From the NCBI RefSeq assembly GCF_001598355.1, contig NZ_BCYU01000020.1:1-63688 (forward strand): a DNA stretch of 63,688 nt, read 5' to 3'. This document shows, piece after piece, positions 33,049-42,608 of this stretch. Position 1 is the first letter of the stretch, and every line of letters starts with the position of its first letter. A program made the position numbers and the translations under genes. The notes under the pieces are model-generated. The model saw only the letters and a list, made by a program, of their open reading frames with translations, was not told the DNA's origin and did not search any database. This DNA is from Sphingomonas asaccharolytica NBRC 15499. Its GTDB lineage: Bacteria > Pseudomonadota > Alphaproteobacteria > Sphingomonadales > Sphingomonadaceae.

Positions 33049-34929
33049 ATGCGCCCTCCTTTCGTCACCTCCGCTTTGTTGATCGCCTCGGGGATGAGCG
33101 CCCCCACCGCAATCGCCGCCCCCGACGCGCCGTCGCCGATCCTGATCAGTCCGGATGCCAAGGACGTGCTCAGCTATGCCCGGCCGGAGATCGCGCGCGT
33201 CACCCATGTCGATCTTGACCTGACCGCGGACTTCAAGGCGCACGTCATGCGCGGCACTGCGATGCTCGACATCCTCGCCCGGCCCGATGCGCGCGAGATC
33301 ATCCTCGACGACAAGGACCTGATCATCTCGCGGATCACCGATGCGCGCGGGCATCCGCTCAAATGGTCAGTCGGCGCGAGCGACGACTATAAGGGCGCGC
33401 CGCTGACGATCGCGATCGGCAGCGCGCGGCGGATCGTCATCACCTATCGCTCCGATCCTAAGGCGCGCGCGCTCGGCTGGCTGGCGCCGGCGCTGACCGC
33501 GGGGAAGAAGAAGCCTTATCTGTTCAGCCAGGGCGAAAGCATCAACAATCGCAGCTGGATCCCGACCCAGGACAGTCCGGGCATCCGCCAGAGCTGGTCG
33601 GCCAAGATCACCGTGCCGTCAGACCTGGTCGCGACGATGAGTGCCGAGCGGCTGACCCCATCGGGCATTCCCGCCGCGCGTGGCTGGCGTAGCTATCGCT
33701 TCCGCATGGATCATAATGTCCCGCCCTATCTGATCGCCCTCGCGGTCGGCGACCTCCGCTTCCAGGCGATCGATGCGCGCTCTGGTATCTATAGCGAGCC
33801 GGGCGTGTTGGCGAAGGCCGCTGCCGAATTGTCCGATACCGGCAAGATGGTGACCGCCGCCGAGAGCCTCTACGGCAAATATCGTTGGGGCCGATACGAC
33901 GTGCTGGTGCTGCCGCCGTCCTTCCCGTTCGGGGGGATGGAGAACCCCACCCTCACTTTCGCCACACCGACGATCATCACCGGCGACAAGTCCAACGTCG
34001 ACGTCATCGCGCACGAACTGGCGCATAGCTGGTCAGGCAATCTCGTCACCAACGCGACCTGGTCGGATTCGTGGCTCAACGAGGGGTTCACGACCTATTT
34101 CGAGAACCGGATCGACGAGGCGCTGTACGGCAAAGAGCGCGCGGCGACGCTGGCGGACCTGTCGTGGGACGACCTCCAGCGCGATCTGAAGGCGGCGCCC
34201 GATGCCAAGGCGACGCGACTGCACGGGGATCCGGAAGGCGTGTATGGCGAGCTCGATTACACCAAGGGTTCGACCTTCCTGCGGACGATCGAATATACCG
34301 TCGGCCGGGCGCGTTGGGACGCGTATCTGCGATCCTATTTCGATCGCCACGCTTTCCAGCCGCAGACCACCGCCGGCTTTCTCTCCGATTTGCGCGCCAA
34401 TCTGATCAAGGGCGATCAGGCGCTCGAGGCGAAGTTGCAACTCGACCAATGGGCCTACGGAACGGGATTACCGGACAATGCGGTCCGTGTCCGCTCGGCG
34501 ACGCTCGCCAAGATCGATCAGACCTTGGCGTCAGTCGCGGCCGGCGCTCCGATCAGTTCTGTCGATACGTCGCATTGGTCGACGCAGGAATGGCTGCGGT
34601 TCCTCAACGGCCTGCCGCGACAGCAATCGGCGGAACGGCTGGCGGAACTAGACCGCTCGCTGGGGCTTTCCGCGTCGAGCAACGCCTATATCCGCTCGGC
34701 TTGGCTCGTGCTGGCGATCGGCAATCGTTACGAGCCGGCGGTCCCCTCGATCGCGCAATATCTGCCAAGCGTGGGGCGCGGCTTGCTGATCCTGCCGGTC
34801 TATGCCGCGCTCAAGGCGCAGGGCGACTGGGGTTTGCCGATCGCGCGCAAAGTCTATGCGACCGCGCGTCAGGGATATCACCCGACGATCGACGCCGCGA
34901 TCGACAAGATGCTCACCCCAAAACGATAG
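33049..34929 (+). CDS. M1 family aminopeptidase, secreted
   Basis: A 626-residue zinc metallopeptidase. Signal peptide about 1-23 (ending AIAA). The substrate-binding motif GGMEN is at 295-299, the zinc motif HELAH at 322-326, and the third ligand Glu345 lies 18 residues on (HEXXH-X18-E), as in the M1 class. The C-terminal part (about 450-626) is alpha-helical. It resembles leukotriene-A4-hydrolase-type bacterial aminopeptidases. It probably removes N-terminal residues from peptides in the periplasm or outside. It has no operon partner except possibly the small gene 20 bases downstream. Confidence 0.92.
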   Translation: MRPPFVTSALLIASGMSAPTAIAAPDAPSPILISPDAKDVLSYARPEIARVTHVDLDLTADFKAHVMRGTAMLDILARPDAREIILDDKDLIISRITDARGHPLKWSVGASDDYKGAPLTIAIGSARRIVITYRSDPKARALGWLAPALTAGKKKPYLFSQGESINNRSWIPTQDSPGIRQSWSAKITVPSDLVATMSAERLTPSGIPAARGWRSYRFRMDHNVPPYLIALAVGDLRFQAIDARSGIYSEPGVLAKAAAELSDTGKMVTAAESLYGKYRWGRYDVLVLPPSFPFGGMENPTLTFATPTIITGDKSNVDVIAHELAHSWSGNLVTNATWSDSWLNEGFTTYFENRIDEALYGKERAATLADLSWDDLQRDLKAAPDAKATRLHGDPEGVYGELDYTKGSTFLRTIEYTVGRARWDAYLRSYFDRHAFQPQTTAGFLSDLRANLIKGDQALEAKLQLDQWAYGTGLPDNAVRVRSATLAKIDQTLASVAAGAPISSVDTSHWSTQEWLRFLNGLPRQQSAERLAELDRSLGLSASSNAYIRSAWLVLAIGNRYEPAVPSIAQYLPSVGRGLLILPVYAALKAQGDWGLPIARKVYATARQGYHPTIDAAIDKMLTPKR

Positions 34930-34949
34930 TCCCGCGCCAGTTGCAGCCG

Positions 34950-35165
34950 ATGGAACGAGAGACTTCGCGTACACGCTGTATCGGCGATGACGGTTCGACG
35001 CTGGTCGTGATCGAGTATCAGCATATCGACCATCGCCGACCGATGGCGGCGAGCGCATGTCCGGGCGCGCGGCGCGCAACGCTGGCCGGCGGTGAGCCGG
35101 TGCGGTCGCTGGGCGACGGCGTGTGGGAAGTCATCGCCACGGGCGAAGTGCTGCGGCGGGCGTGA
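34950..35165 (+). CDS. Small conserved-looking protein
   Basis: A 71-residue soluble protein (METRETSRTRC-like start, actually MERETSRTRCIGDDG). The C terminus, GEPVRSLGDGVWEVIATGEV, looks like a compact beta hairpin. I believe similar short proteins occur in other sphingomonads, but no function is known to me. It lies 20 bases after the peptidase stop and about 50 bases before the PLP enzyme start, so all three may be transcribed together. Confidence 0.65.
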   Translation: MERETSRTRCIGDDGSTLVVIEYQHIDHRRPMAASACPGARRATLAGGEPVRSLGDGVWEVIATGEVLRRA

Positions 35166-35216
35166 TTGGGTCGCAGACGGTTGACGCCGGCCCGCCATGC
35201 GTCGATGCGCGCGCGG

Positions 35217-36296
35217 ATGACGTCCAATCACCCTCCCCATGACCGCGCCTGGGCCGACGAAGCCGTCCGCCTGATCGAGGCTGACTATAATCGCTCCGCC
35301 GACACGCATCTCATCCCGATCCCGCTGCCGCGGTTTCCCGGCGTCCAACTTTATCTGAAGGATGAATCGAGCCACCCGACCGGCAGCCTGAAGCATCGCC
35401 TGGCGCGCTCGCTGTTCCTCTACGCGCTGTGCAACGGCCGGGTCGGCCCCGATACGACGATCGTCGAGGCGTCGAGCGGATCGACCGCGGTGTCGGAAGC
35501 CTATTTCGCCCGCATGCTCGGGCTCGACTTCATCGCGGTGGTGCCGCGCGCCACCTCGGCCGAGAAGATCGCCGAGATCGAATTCTATGGCGGCCGACCG
35601 CATTTCGTCGAGCAGGCGGTGGAGGCGGCCGGCGAGGCCGCGCGGCTCGCCGACGAGCTCGGCGGCGTGTTCATGGACCAGTTCACCTTCGCCGAACGGG
35701 CGACCGACTGGCGCGGCAACAATAATATCGCCGAATCGATCTTCGCCCAGATGGCGCTCGAACAGCATCCGATCCCGCACTGGATCGTGTGCGGCGCGGG
35801 CACCGGCGGCACCTCGGCGACGATCGGCCGCTATGGCCGCTATCGCCGCCTCGCGACCCGGATCTGCGTTGCCGACCCCGAGGGATCGGTGTTCCACCGC
35901 CATTGGGCCGACCGCAGCGTCGCCAAGCTCGACCGCTGCGCCAGCCGGATCGAGGGGATCGGGCGCGCGCATGTCGAGCCGTCGTTCGTTCCCGAAGTGA
36001 TCGACCGGATGGAGATAGTGTCGGACGCGCGCAGCATCGCCGCCGCGCGATTGCTCAGCGAGCGGCTGGGACGGCGCTGCGGCGGGTCGACGGGGACCAA
36101 TTTATGGGCCTGCGCGACATTGGCCGAAGAGATGGCGGCGGCCAGCGTCGAGGGATCGATCGTCACCATCCTGTGCGACGACGGCAATCGCTATGCGTCG
36201 ACCTATTTCGACGACGCCTGGCTCGACCAATGCGGGATCGACTGGAAACCTGCCGCAGCCGACCTTGCAGGCCGGTTGGGCTGGTCGGCCGATTAG
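35217..36296 (+). CDS. PLP-dependent cysteine synthase family protein
   Basis: A 359-residue fold-type II PLP enzyme. The Schiff-base Lys is K59 in [11 protein letters not shown]; the substrate loop [15 protein letters not shown] and the phosphate-binding [12 protein letters not shown] follow. It is similar to O-acetylserine sulfhydrylase or cystathionine beta-synthase, but has SLKHR in place of the usual SVKDR. It belongs to a side group often annotated as cysteine synthase or L-cysteine desulfhydrase-like. I chose the ATG at 35217 (MTSNHPPHD). The exact reaction is open. Confidence 0.85.
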   Translation: MTSNHPPHDRAWADEAVRLIEADYNRSADTHLIPIPLPRFPGVQLYLKDESSHPTGSLKHRLARSLFLYALCNGRVGPDTTIVEASSGSTAVSEAYFARMLGLDFIAVVPRATSAEKIAEIEFYGGRPHFVEQAVEAAGEAARLADELGGVFMDQFTFAERATDWRGNNNIAESIFAQMALEQHPIPHWIVCGAGTGGTSATIGRYGRYRRLATRICVADPEGSVFHRHWADRSVAKLDRCASRIEGIGRAHVEPSFVPEVIDRMEIVSDARSIAAARLLSERLGRRCGGSTGTNLWACATLAEEMAAASVEGSIVTILCDDGNRYASTYFDDAWLDQCGIDWKPAAADLAGRLGWSAD

Positions 36297-36345
36297 CGCC
36301 GAGCAACGGGCGAGGCGGACCAAAGTCCGCCACGCCCACCGATCG

Positions 36346-39300
36346 TTATTTGGTCGGATTGCCCGTCGTGCAGTTCTTGTCGTCGCCGCACACCGCGCTG
36401 GTATCGAGATTGACCGAGCTGCCTGACGAAGCGCCCGTGCCGATCTGCGACGGCAGCGGCTGCGCCTTCAGCGCCGGCTGCAAGCCCTCGCTGCCCAGAG
36501 GCAGGTTGATCGTGAAGGTCCCCGGCGTGAACGTGATCGTGTAGTTGTCGCCGGCGTTGAGTGTCCCGATCTTGATCGCGTAGGTGCCAGGGTTCTCGCC
36601 CGTATCGCGCGCGAGGTTGCCGCTGAAGGCATCGCCGCTGACCAGCGAGCCCGAGGTAAGCGTGTACGTCAGCGCCGGATCCGGATCGTTCTGCACCTTT
36701 GACGCGTCATCCGCCGTTACCGACAGCGCCCGCCTCAGGATGTCGCCGAGCGCACTGGCCGGGATCGTGATGGTGTAATTGCCCGCGTCCGCGCCGCCGA
36801 TTGTCGTGCCCGCGACAGCGACCGCCTTGCCCGTCCCGGCGTTCTTGTCGGCATAGGTGAAGGTGGTGCCGCTGGTCGTGACGTTGTCGCCCGATACGAC
36901 GCCGTTCACCGTCACCGTGCCGGTGCCGGCGGTCGTGCCGTCGTAGGTCTTGCTAGTGACCGCGACGCTGGCGGTGATCGCCTTCTTCAGGATGTCGGCC
37001 AACGCGCTGGCTGGGACGGTCACCGTGTAGTTTCCAGCATCTGCCCCTGTCAGGGTCGTACCCGCGACATTGACCGTCTTCCCCGCGCCCGCATTCTTGT
37101 CCGCGAAGGTGAAGGTGGTGCCGCTGGTGCCAACCGTATCGCCAGAGACGACGCCGTTCAGCGTAATCGTGCCGGTGCCCGAAGTTGTACCGTCATAGGT
37201 CTTGTTGCCTGCCACGACGCTGGCGGTCAGCGACTTCTTGAGGATGTCGGCCAGCGCGCTGGCGGGCACGGTCACGGTGTAGTTGCCCGCATCCGTGCCG
37301 GTCAGGGCCGTACCTGCCACCGTGACCGTCTTGCCGGTGCCGGCATTCTTGTCGCTGAAGGTGAAGGTCGTGCCGTTGGTGCCGACCGCATCGCCTGCGA
37401 CGACGCCGTTGAGCGTCACGGTGCCGGTACCGGTGGCCGTGCCGTCATAGGTCTTGTTGTTGGCGACGACGCTCGCGGTGATTGCCTTCCTCAGGATGTC
37501 GGCCAGCGCCGCTGCCGGCACCGTCACCGTATAATTTCCGGCATCCGCGCCGGTGAGCGTCGTTCCCGCCACCGTCACGGTCTTGCCCGTACCGGCATTC
37601 TTGTCGGCGAAGGTGAAGGTCGTCCCGGCAGTGCCGACGGCATCCCCGGACACGACACCGTTGAGTGTTACCGTGCCGGTGCCGGCGGTCGTGCCGTCAT
37701 AGGTCTTGGTGTTGGCGACAACGCTCGCGGTGATTGCCTTTTTGAGGATGTCGGCGAGAACGCTGGCCGGGACAGTTAGCGTATAATTACCCGCATCTGT
37801 CCCGGTCAGCGTGGTTCCGGCGACCGTGACGGTCTTAGCCGCGCCGGCATTCCTATCGGCAAAGGTGAAGCTAGTACCGCTGGTGCCCACCGTATCGCCA
37901 GAGACGACACCGTTCAGCGTGACCGTGCCCGTACCGGCGGCCGTGCCGTCATAGGTCTTGTTGTTGGCAATGACGTTGGCGGTAAGCGCCTTCTTCAGGA
38001 TATCTGCGAATGCGCTGGCCGGAACCGTAAGCGTGTAGTTGCCGGCGTCGGCGCCGGTCAGCGTGGTGCCGGCGACAGCGACCGTCTTGCCGCTGCCGGC
38101 GTTCTTGTCGCTGAAGGTGAAGTTCGTCCCGCTGGTGCCGACCGCATCGCCGGAGATCACGCCATTCAGCGTTACCGTGCCTGTGCCCAACGCGGTACCG
38201 TCGTAAGTCTTGGTATCTGCCGTGACGTTGGCAGTCAGCGCCTTCTTGAGAATGTCCGCGAGCGCGCTCGCCGGGATGGTTAGCGTATAATTGCCGGCAT
38301 CGCCGCCGGTCAGAGTGGTACCGCCGACTGCGACCGTCTTACCGATACCCGCATTCTTGTCGCCGAAGGTGAAGGTCGTGCCGCTCGTGCCGACTTGATC
38401 GCCCGCGACAAGCCCGTTGAGCGTCACCGTGCCGGTGCCAAGGGTCGTGCCGTCATAGGTTTTGTTGTCGACCGCGACGCTGGCGGTAACGGCCTTCTTC
38501 AGGATGTCGCCGAGGGCGCTGGCGGGGATGGTGATTGAGTAATTGCCGGCGTCCGCGCCACCAATCGTCGTTCCCCCGACGGCGACCATCTTCCCCGTCG
38601 CGGCGCTCTTGTCGGCGAAAGTGAAGGTAGTACCGCTGGTAGTGACGGCATCGCCCGAGACGACACCGTTGAGCATCACGCTTCCGGTGGCATTGGTATC
38701 GCCATCATAGGTCTTGCTGTCGACCGTGACGCTCGCCGTGATCGCTTTTTTGAGGATATCAGCGAGCGCACTGGCCGGAAGGTGGATGACGTAATTGCCT
38801 GCATCAGCCCCGCCGATGATCGTGCCCGCGACCGTCACCGTCTTGCCCGTGCCTGCATTTTTGTCGCTAAACGTGAACGTCGTGCCACTGGTGGTCACAT
38901 TATCGCCAGCGATCATGCCATTGAGCGTGACCGTACCGCTGCCGGCGGTAGTGCCGTCATATGTCTTGTCATTCGCGATGACGCTCGCGCCGATCGCCTT
39001 TTTCAGAATATTGGCCAAGACGCTTGCCGGCATAGTCAGCGTGTAATTACCCGCGTCTGCGCCCGTCAGCGTCGCCCCGGCGACATTAACGGTCTTACCG
39101 GTCCCAGCATTCTTGTCGCTGAACGTGAACGTAGTGCCGGTGGTCCAGACCGCGTCGCCCCCAATGACTCCGTTGAGCGTAACATAGCCAGTGCCTGCGG
39201 TGGTTCCATCATAGGTCTTGTTGCCGGCTGTAGCGACGCCGGTAAGCTGCTTGGGTGTAACCGTTACGGTGCCCCCAGGCGCGAAGGAGAAAGCGTAACC

Positions 39301-42300
39301 TGCCGCGCTCTGCAACGACCCGGTTCCCCCGAGAATGGCATAGGGGCCACCGGCGACGCTGGCGCGTTGTGCGAACCCAGCGGAGGTAAAGCTCGGCGCA
39401 CCGGTAAAGGCGGTTGCCGCCGTATCGATCAAGAACGCCCCGGCAACGCCCCGATAGCCGGTGACCGTCCACGGCACCACATTGCCGCTGGGCGTGTCGC
39501 CATAAATTTTGGAGATGTCTTGCGCCGAGATGGTGAGGGTCGGCCTCAGAGCGAAGACATAGCGGTTGCCGGTAATCATCGAGGGATCACGTGTCGCCAG
39601 CGTCGAGCTCCACAAAGCGGTATTGCCGCTATCGAGCCCACCGAACGTATCGAGCGACGGATCGGCCGAATAGATGACCCAATGTCCAGAGGGATGCATG
39701 ACGCTGCCCCCGGCATTATTGGTGAATGCGCTGGCCGCCGACAGGACGACATTGCTGCCGGTAAAAGATGCGCCCGCGTCGAGCCGCACCAGCGAATTGG
39801 ACCTTGCGATGATGTCGCCCGTCGCGCTGATCGCGCCGCGAATCGAAATGCCCGTCATGGGGTCGGTCGTTCTAGTCGTGATGTCGATCCCGCCGTTAGT
39901 CACGGTCAAGGCCCCGGCGATAACGAGCGACCTGACGTCCAGGTAGAGGCCGTTGGTGAACGTGTCGCCCCCTAGTGAAACGGTCGCGTCATGGTCGATG
40001 CCTTGGACGGGCGTGGTCGTAAAACTGACCGCGCTCAGACTGTGCGCGCTGGTGTTCCACAGCGATATGGATTGCGGGCTCTGCGGCGAATCGCGGAGCA
40101 CGATCTTGATATCCGATTCGCGGTTCGGCCCGGCGCGAACACTCCCTCCTAACCCGACGTCGATATATCCCGCGTCCAGCGTGATGGGTTCGGCGCCCAA
40201 ACCGTCGCTGTTGCCTAGGAGCGTCAGCCCGCTATTGCTGCTGATCGAACCAGCGGACGCCGTGAGCGAGATCGCACCTTTTGCCTTGATCGTCGATGCA
40301 ACACCATCGAGATTGCCGATATCGACACGGTCCCTCGCTGTAGCGATCAGAGCGCCGCCGACGGTGACGTTGCCGCGAATTGCCGCAACCCCGCCATCTG
40401 CCGTGAGGATGATGTTGCCCGAAGCGCTGCTGTTGCCGCCCGAATAGAAGCTATTTGAAATAAGGCCGCCGAGCGTCACTCCGCCGGTCTGGCTCGTCAT
40501 CTCGATATTGCCATCGAAGGCATTGGCGTTGCTGAAGGTGACATCATTCCCAGTCGCGACGATGTCGCCATGCGCGGCATTGGCGGTCGCTGCCCTGACG
40601 GTGGCTGCGCCAAGATCTATTCCCGTGGCGGCAGCCAGATTTGCGCCAACCAGGTAGGCACCCGCGCGTAGCTTGATGATTCCCGCAGATGACAGATCTG
40701 CGGTCTCGATTCCGGCTCCAGCATCGATCTTAATATCGCCGGTACTGCTGGTCGCCTTGCTGTAGAGCTGGACGAACGCCGTCGGTGCGGTGTTCGTCTG
40801 TGTAATCGTAATCGACCTTCCCTTGGTCTCGCCCAGCACCAGCAACGACGTCGCGGCGTCAATCGTCAAGTCGCCTGTCGCATTGATGCCGCCCGGTCCG
40901 ACCGACGTGCCGAAATTCTGTCCGACCACGATCTTGTCGGCAGTTAGATTCATCGCGCCACCGGACACCAAATTGCGCGCGGTGAACGCCTGGCCGGACA
41001 GGTTGACGGTGAGATCGCCGTTGGCCTCGATATCGATGTCGTCATTGCCCGCGCTAATGGTGCCGGAGATCATCGCATTACCGGTGGTCGTCGCATTGCC
41101 TGCGCTCAATTTCACCGGCCCGGTTGCGGTGATGCTGTTCAAAATCTGCAGATCGACGCCTGCCTTGATGTCGACCGATCCGGCGGTCACGGCGCCGTCG
41201 AGCTCTACCACAGCGAAGGCGTTCACCTTCAGCGCACCACCGATTTTGGCACCCGGCGCGCCCAGCATGAACCCGGGCACCGAACCGTCGATGATGACAT
41301 CACCCGTCGCTTCCACGCCGCCCTCGAAATACGTCTGACTCTTGGAGATGATATCGCCTGCGGTCGCCGTCACCTTGCCGGCTAGCCCAACAATCTGCCC
41401 GAAGGTAACTCTGGCGCCCGTGATGGTGTCGGCACTCGAAACGGAGTTGACGAAAGCCCCGCCGAAGTCGATCGCGCCCGCCGCGTTGACGACTCCATCA
41501 ATACTGTGGGTAATGGCATTTGAAAGCAAACCCGACGCGCTATCGATGTTGCCGGTCTGGTTGATCGAACCGTAACCCGAGGTGGCGTTGAGGTCGATAT
41601 TGACGTTGCCCGTGCCGATCCCGGACGATAGCACGACACCGCGATCCGTGACCGTTGCCCCAGTGGCGATGAGATTTCCGAAGATGGCCATCGAGTAGTC
41701 GGGACCCGGCGCGAACGTCGATTGGGCATAGGCCAGCACGACGTTGCGACCGCGCAACGTCGAACCGCTACCGACTTCGATGCCGTTCCACAGCGACGTG
41801 CCGCTGTAGATCTGGATCGACAGAGGGCTGCCGGGCGTGTTGGTGATCGCCGCGTCGCTCGCCGCGATCAGGGCGATGTCCCCCGCTGCGCCCCCAGAAG
41901 TGGCGTTGCCAACCGTACCGCGGAACAGCACCTGCGACCCCATCATCACCAAGTCGCCCATGCGCCCGCCATTGCTGCTGGCGCTTGCCGCGGTGGTGAA
42001 TTGCGAGCCGGCATTGGCGGTGATCGTGCCGCCGCTCGACCCGCTGAAACGCAACCTCGTAGCCGCATTCAGGAAGTCGTTGTCGTCCGACAGATTGCTG
42101 GTGCCGGCAAAGAATGCGCCGGTATTCACGACGGCGTTGCTGCCGAACAATATCCCCGATTGGTTGATCAGATAGACCGCGACGTTGGGATCGGACTTGA
42201 TCGTCCCGAGAATATTCGACGTATTGCCGCTCAGATCGCGATTGAGCACCGCGATATTGTCAGTCCGCCCCGTTACGCCTGCTGTCGCGCGCGCATCCTT

Positions 42301-42591
42301 GAAATCCACTGTGTTGCCGGCCGCAACATTGAAGCCCGTCCCGCCCCAGTTTAGGATCGTGCGGTTGTCCTTGAGATCGACGCGCAAGGTCTGCGCTCCC
42401 GCCGCCCCTGAAGTCACGAAGCCCGGATCGGTAGACCCCGGCGCACCGCCGCTGAGCCCGCGCGTGGACACCGACACATTCCCCGTGTCCGGTAAATTCT
42501 GCGCCTGGGCGGGCGCCACCACGAGCAGCAGCCCGGCGGCGAGGATGGTCGAGGCGGAAAGCGTGCTACGCAGGCGGGTTGACTTGATCAT
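36346..42591 (-). CDS. Two-partner secretion exoprotein (TpsA) with ten 84-residue repeats
   Basis: A 2081-residue secreted protein. Signal peptide about 1-31 (ending PAQAQ). The TPS/filamentous haemagglutinin N-terminal domain (about 32-300) contains YLINQSGILFGSNAVVNTG. A beta-helical stem follows, then an MBG-type domain (near 1010-1110), ten tandem 84-residue YDG repeats (KTYDGTTAGTGTVTLNG...), and a final MBG-like domain. The C-terminal tail holds the only two cysteines (VCGDDKNC). The ATG at 42591 has AGGGGA upstream; the frame also extends to a TTG at 42612. It lies 17 bases after its transporter gene. Likely an adhesin or biofilm protein. Confidence 0.92.
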   Translation of the reverse strand: MIKSTRLRSTLSASTILAAGLLLVVAPAQAQNLPDTGNVSVSTRGLSGGAPGSTDPGFVTSGAAGAQTLRVDLKDNRTILNWGGTGFNVAAGNTVDFKDARATAGVTGRTDNIAVLNRDLSGNTSNILGTIKSDPNVAVYLINQSGILFGSNAVVNTGAFFAGTSNLSDDNDFLNAATRLRFSGSSGGTITANAGSQFTTAASASSNGGRMGDLVMMGSQVLFRGTVGNATSGGAAGDIALIAASDAAITNTPGSPLSIQIYSGTSLWNGIEVGSGSTLRGRNVVLAYAQSTFAPGPDYSMAIFGNLIATGATVTDRGVVLSSGIGTGNVNIDLNATSGYGSINQTGNIDSASGLLSNAITHSIDGVVNAAGAIDFGGAFVNSVSSADTITGARVTFGQIVGLAGKVTATAGDIISKSQTYFEGGVEATGDVIIDGSVPGFMLGAPGAKIGGALKVNAFAVVELDGAVTAGSVDIKAGVDLQILNSITATGPVKLSAGNATTTGNAMISGTISAGNDDIDIEANGDLTVNLSGQAFTARNLVSGGAMNLTADKIVVGQNFGTSVGPGGINATGDLTIDAATSLLVLGETKGRSITITQTNTAPTAFVQLYSKATSSTGDIKIDAGAGIETADLSSAGIIKLRAGAYLVGANLAAATGIDLGAATVRAATANAAHGDIVATGNDVTFSNANAFDGNIEMTSQTGGVTLGGLISNSFYSGGNSSASGNIILTADGGVAAIRGNVTVGGALIATARDRVDIGNLDGVASTIKAKGAISLTASAGSISSNSGLTLLGNSDGLGAEPITLDAGYIDVGLGGSVRAGPNRESDIKIVLRDSPQSPQSISLWNTSAHSLSAVSFTTTPVQGIDHDATVSLGGDTFTNGLYLDVRSLVIAGALTVTNGGIDITTRTTDPMTGISIRGAISATGDIIARSNSLVRLDAGASFTGSNVVLSAASAFTNNAGGSVMHPSGHWVIYSADPSLDTFGGLDSGNTALWSSTLATRDPSMITGNRYVFALRPTLTISAQDISKIYGDTPSGNVVPWTVTGYRGVAGAFLIDTAATAFTGAPSFTSAGFAQRASVAGGPYAILGGTGSLQSAAGYAFSFAPGGTVTVTPKQLTGVATAGNKTYDGTTAGTGYVTLNGVIGGDAVWTTGTTFTFSDKNAGTGKTVNVAGATLTGADAGNYTLTMPASVLANILKKAIGASVIANDKTYDGTTAGSGTVTLNGMIAGDNVTTSGTTFTFSDKNAGTGKTVTVAGTIIGGADAGNYVIHLPASALADILKKAITASVTVDSKTYDGDTNATGSVMLNGVVSGDAVTTSGTTFTFADKSAATGKMVAVGGTTIGGADAGNYSITIPASALGDILKKAVTASVAVDNKTYDGTTLGTGTVTLNGLVAGDQVGTSGTTFTFGDKNAGIGKTVAVGGTTLTGGDAGNYTLTIPASALADILKKALTANVTADTKTYDGTALGTGTVTLNGVISGDAVGTSGTNFTFSDKNAGSGKTVAVAGTTLTGADAGNYTLTVPASAFADILKKALTANVIANNKTYDGTAAGTGTVTLNGVVSGDTVGTSGTSFTFADRNAGAAKTVTVAGTTLTGTDAGNYTLTVPASVLADILKKAITASVVANTKTYDGTTAGTGTVTLNGVVSGDAVGTAGTTFTFADKNAGTGKTVTVAGTTLTGADAGNYTVTVPAAALADILRKAITASVVANNKTYDGTATGTGTVTLNGVVAGDAVGTNGTTFTFSDKNAGTGKTVTVAGTALTGTDAGNYTVTVPASALADILKKSLTASVVAGNKTYDGTTSGTGTITLNGVVSGDTVGTSGTTFTFADKNAGAGKTVNVAGTTLTGADAGNYTVTVPASALADILKKAITASVAVTSKTYDGTTAGTGTVTVNGVVSGDNVTTSGTTFTYADKNAGTGKAVAVAGTTIGGADAGNYTITIPASALGDILRRALSVTADDASKVQNDPDPALTYTLTSGSLVSGDAFSGNLARDTGENPGTYAIKIGTLNAGDNYTITFTPGTFTINLPLGSEGLQPALKAQPLPSQIGTGASSGSSVNLDTSAVCGDDKNCTTGNPTK
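36700..39219 (-). repeat. Ten tandem 252-bp repeats within tpsA
   Basis: Each unit begins with codons for KTYDG and is exactly 252 bp. The first starts at 39219 and the tenth at 36951, a span of nine times 252. Copies differ mostly by scattered substitutions, and no unit has an insertion or deletion. Units encode the YDG/MBG-type beta domain typical of large adhesins. Confidence 0.92.
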
Positions 42592-42608
42592 GACTGGTCC
42601 CCTGAAAC

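Noticed and set aside
34071..34949. Long plus-strand frame in the M1 peptidase gene
   Set aside because: It overlaps the peptidase in another frame; only its last 71 codons (34950-35165) look like a real gene.
36700..39219. Regular repeats considered as a CRISPR array
   Set aside because: Units are 252 bp, fully coding and in frame in an adhesin; there are no short repeats with unique spacers and no cas genes.
38782..39975. Plus-strand frame of about 400 residues across the TpsA repeats
   Set aside because: It is a shadow of the repeat region, with no ribosome site or domain.
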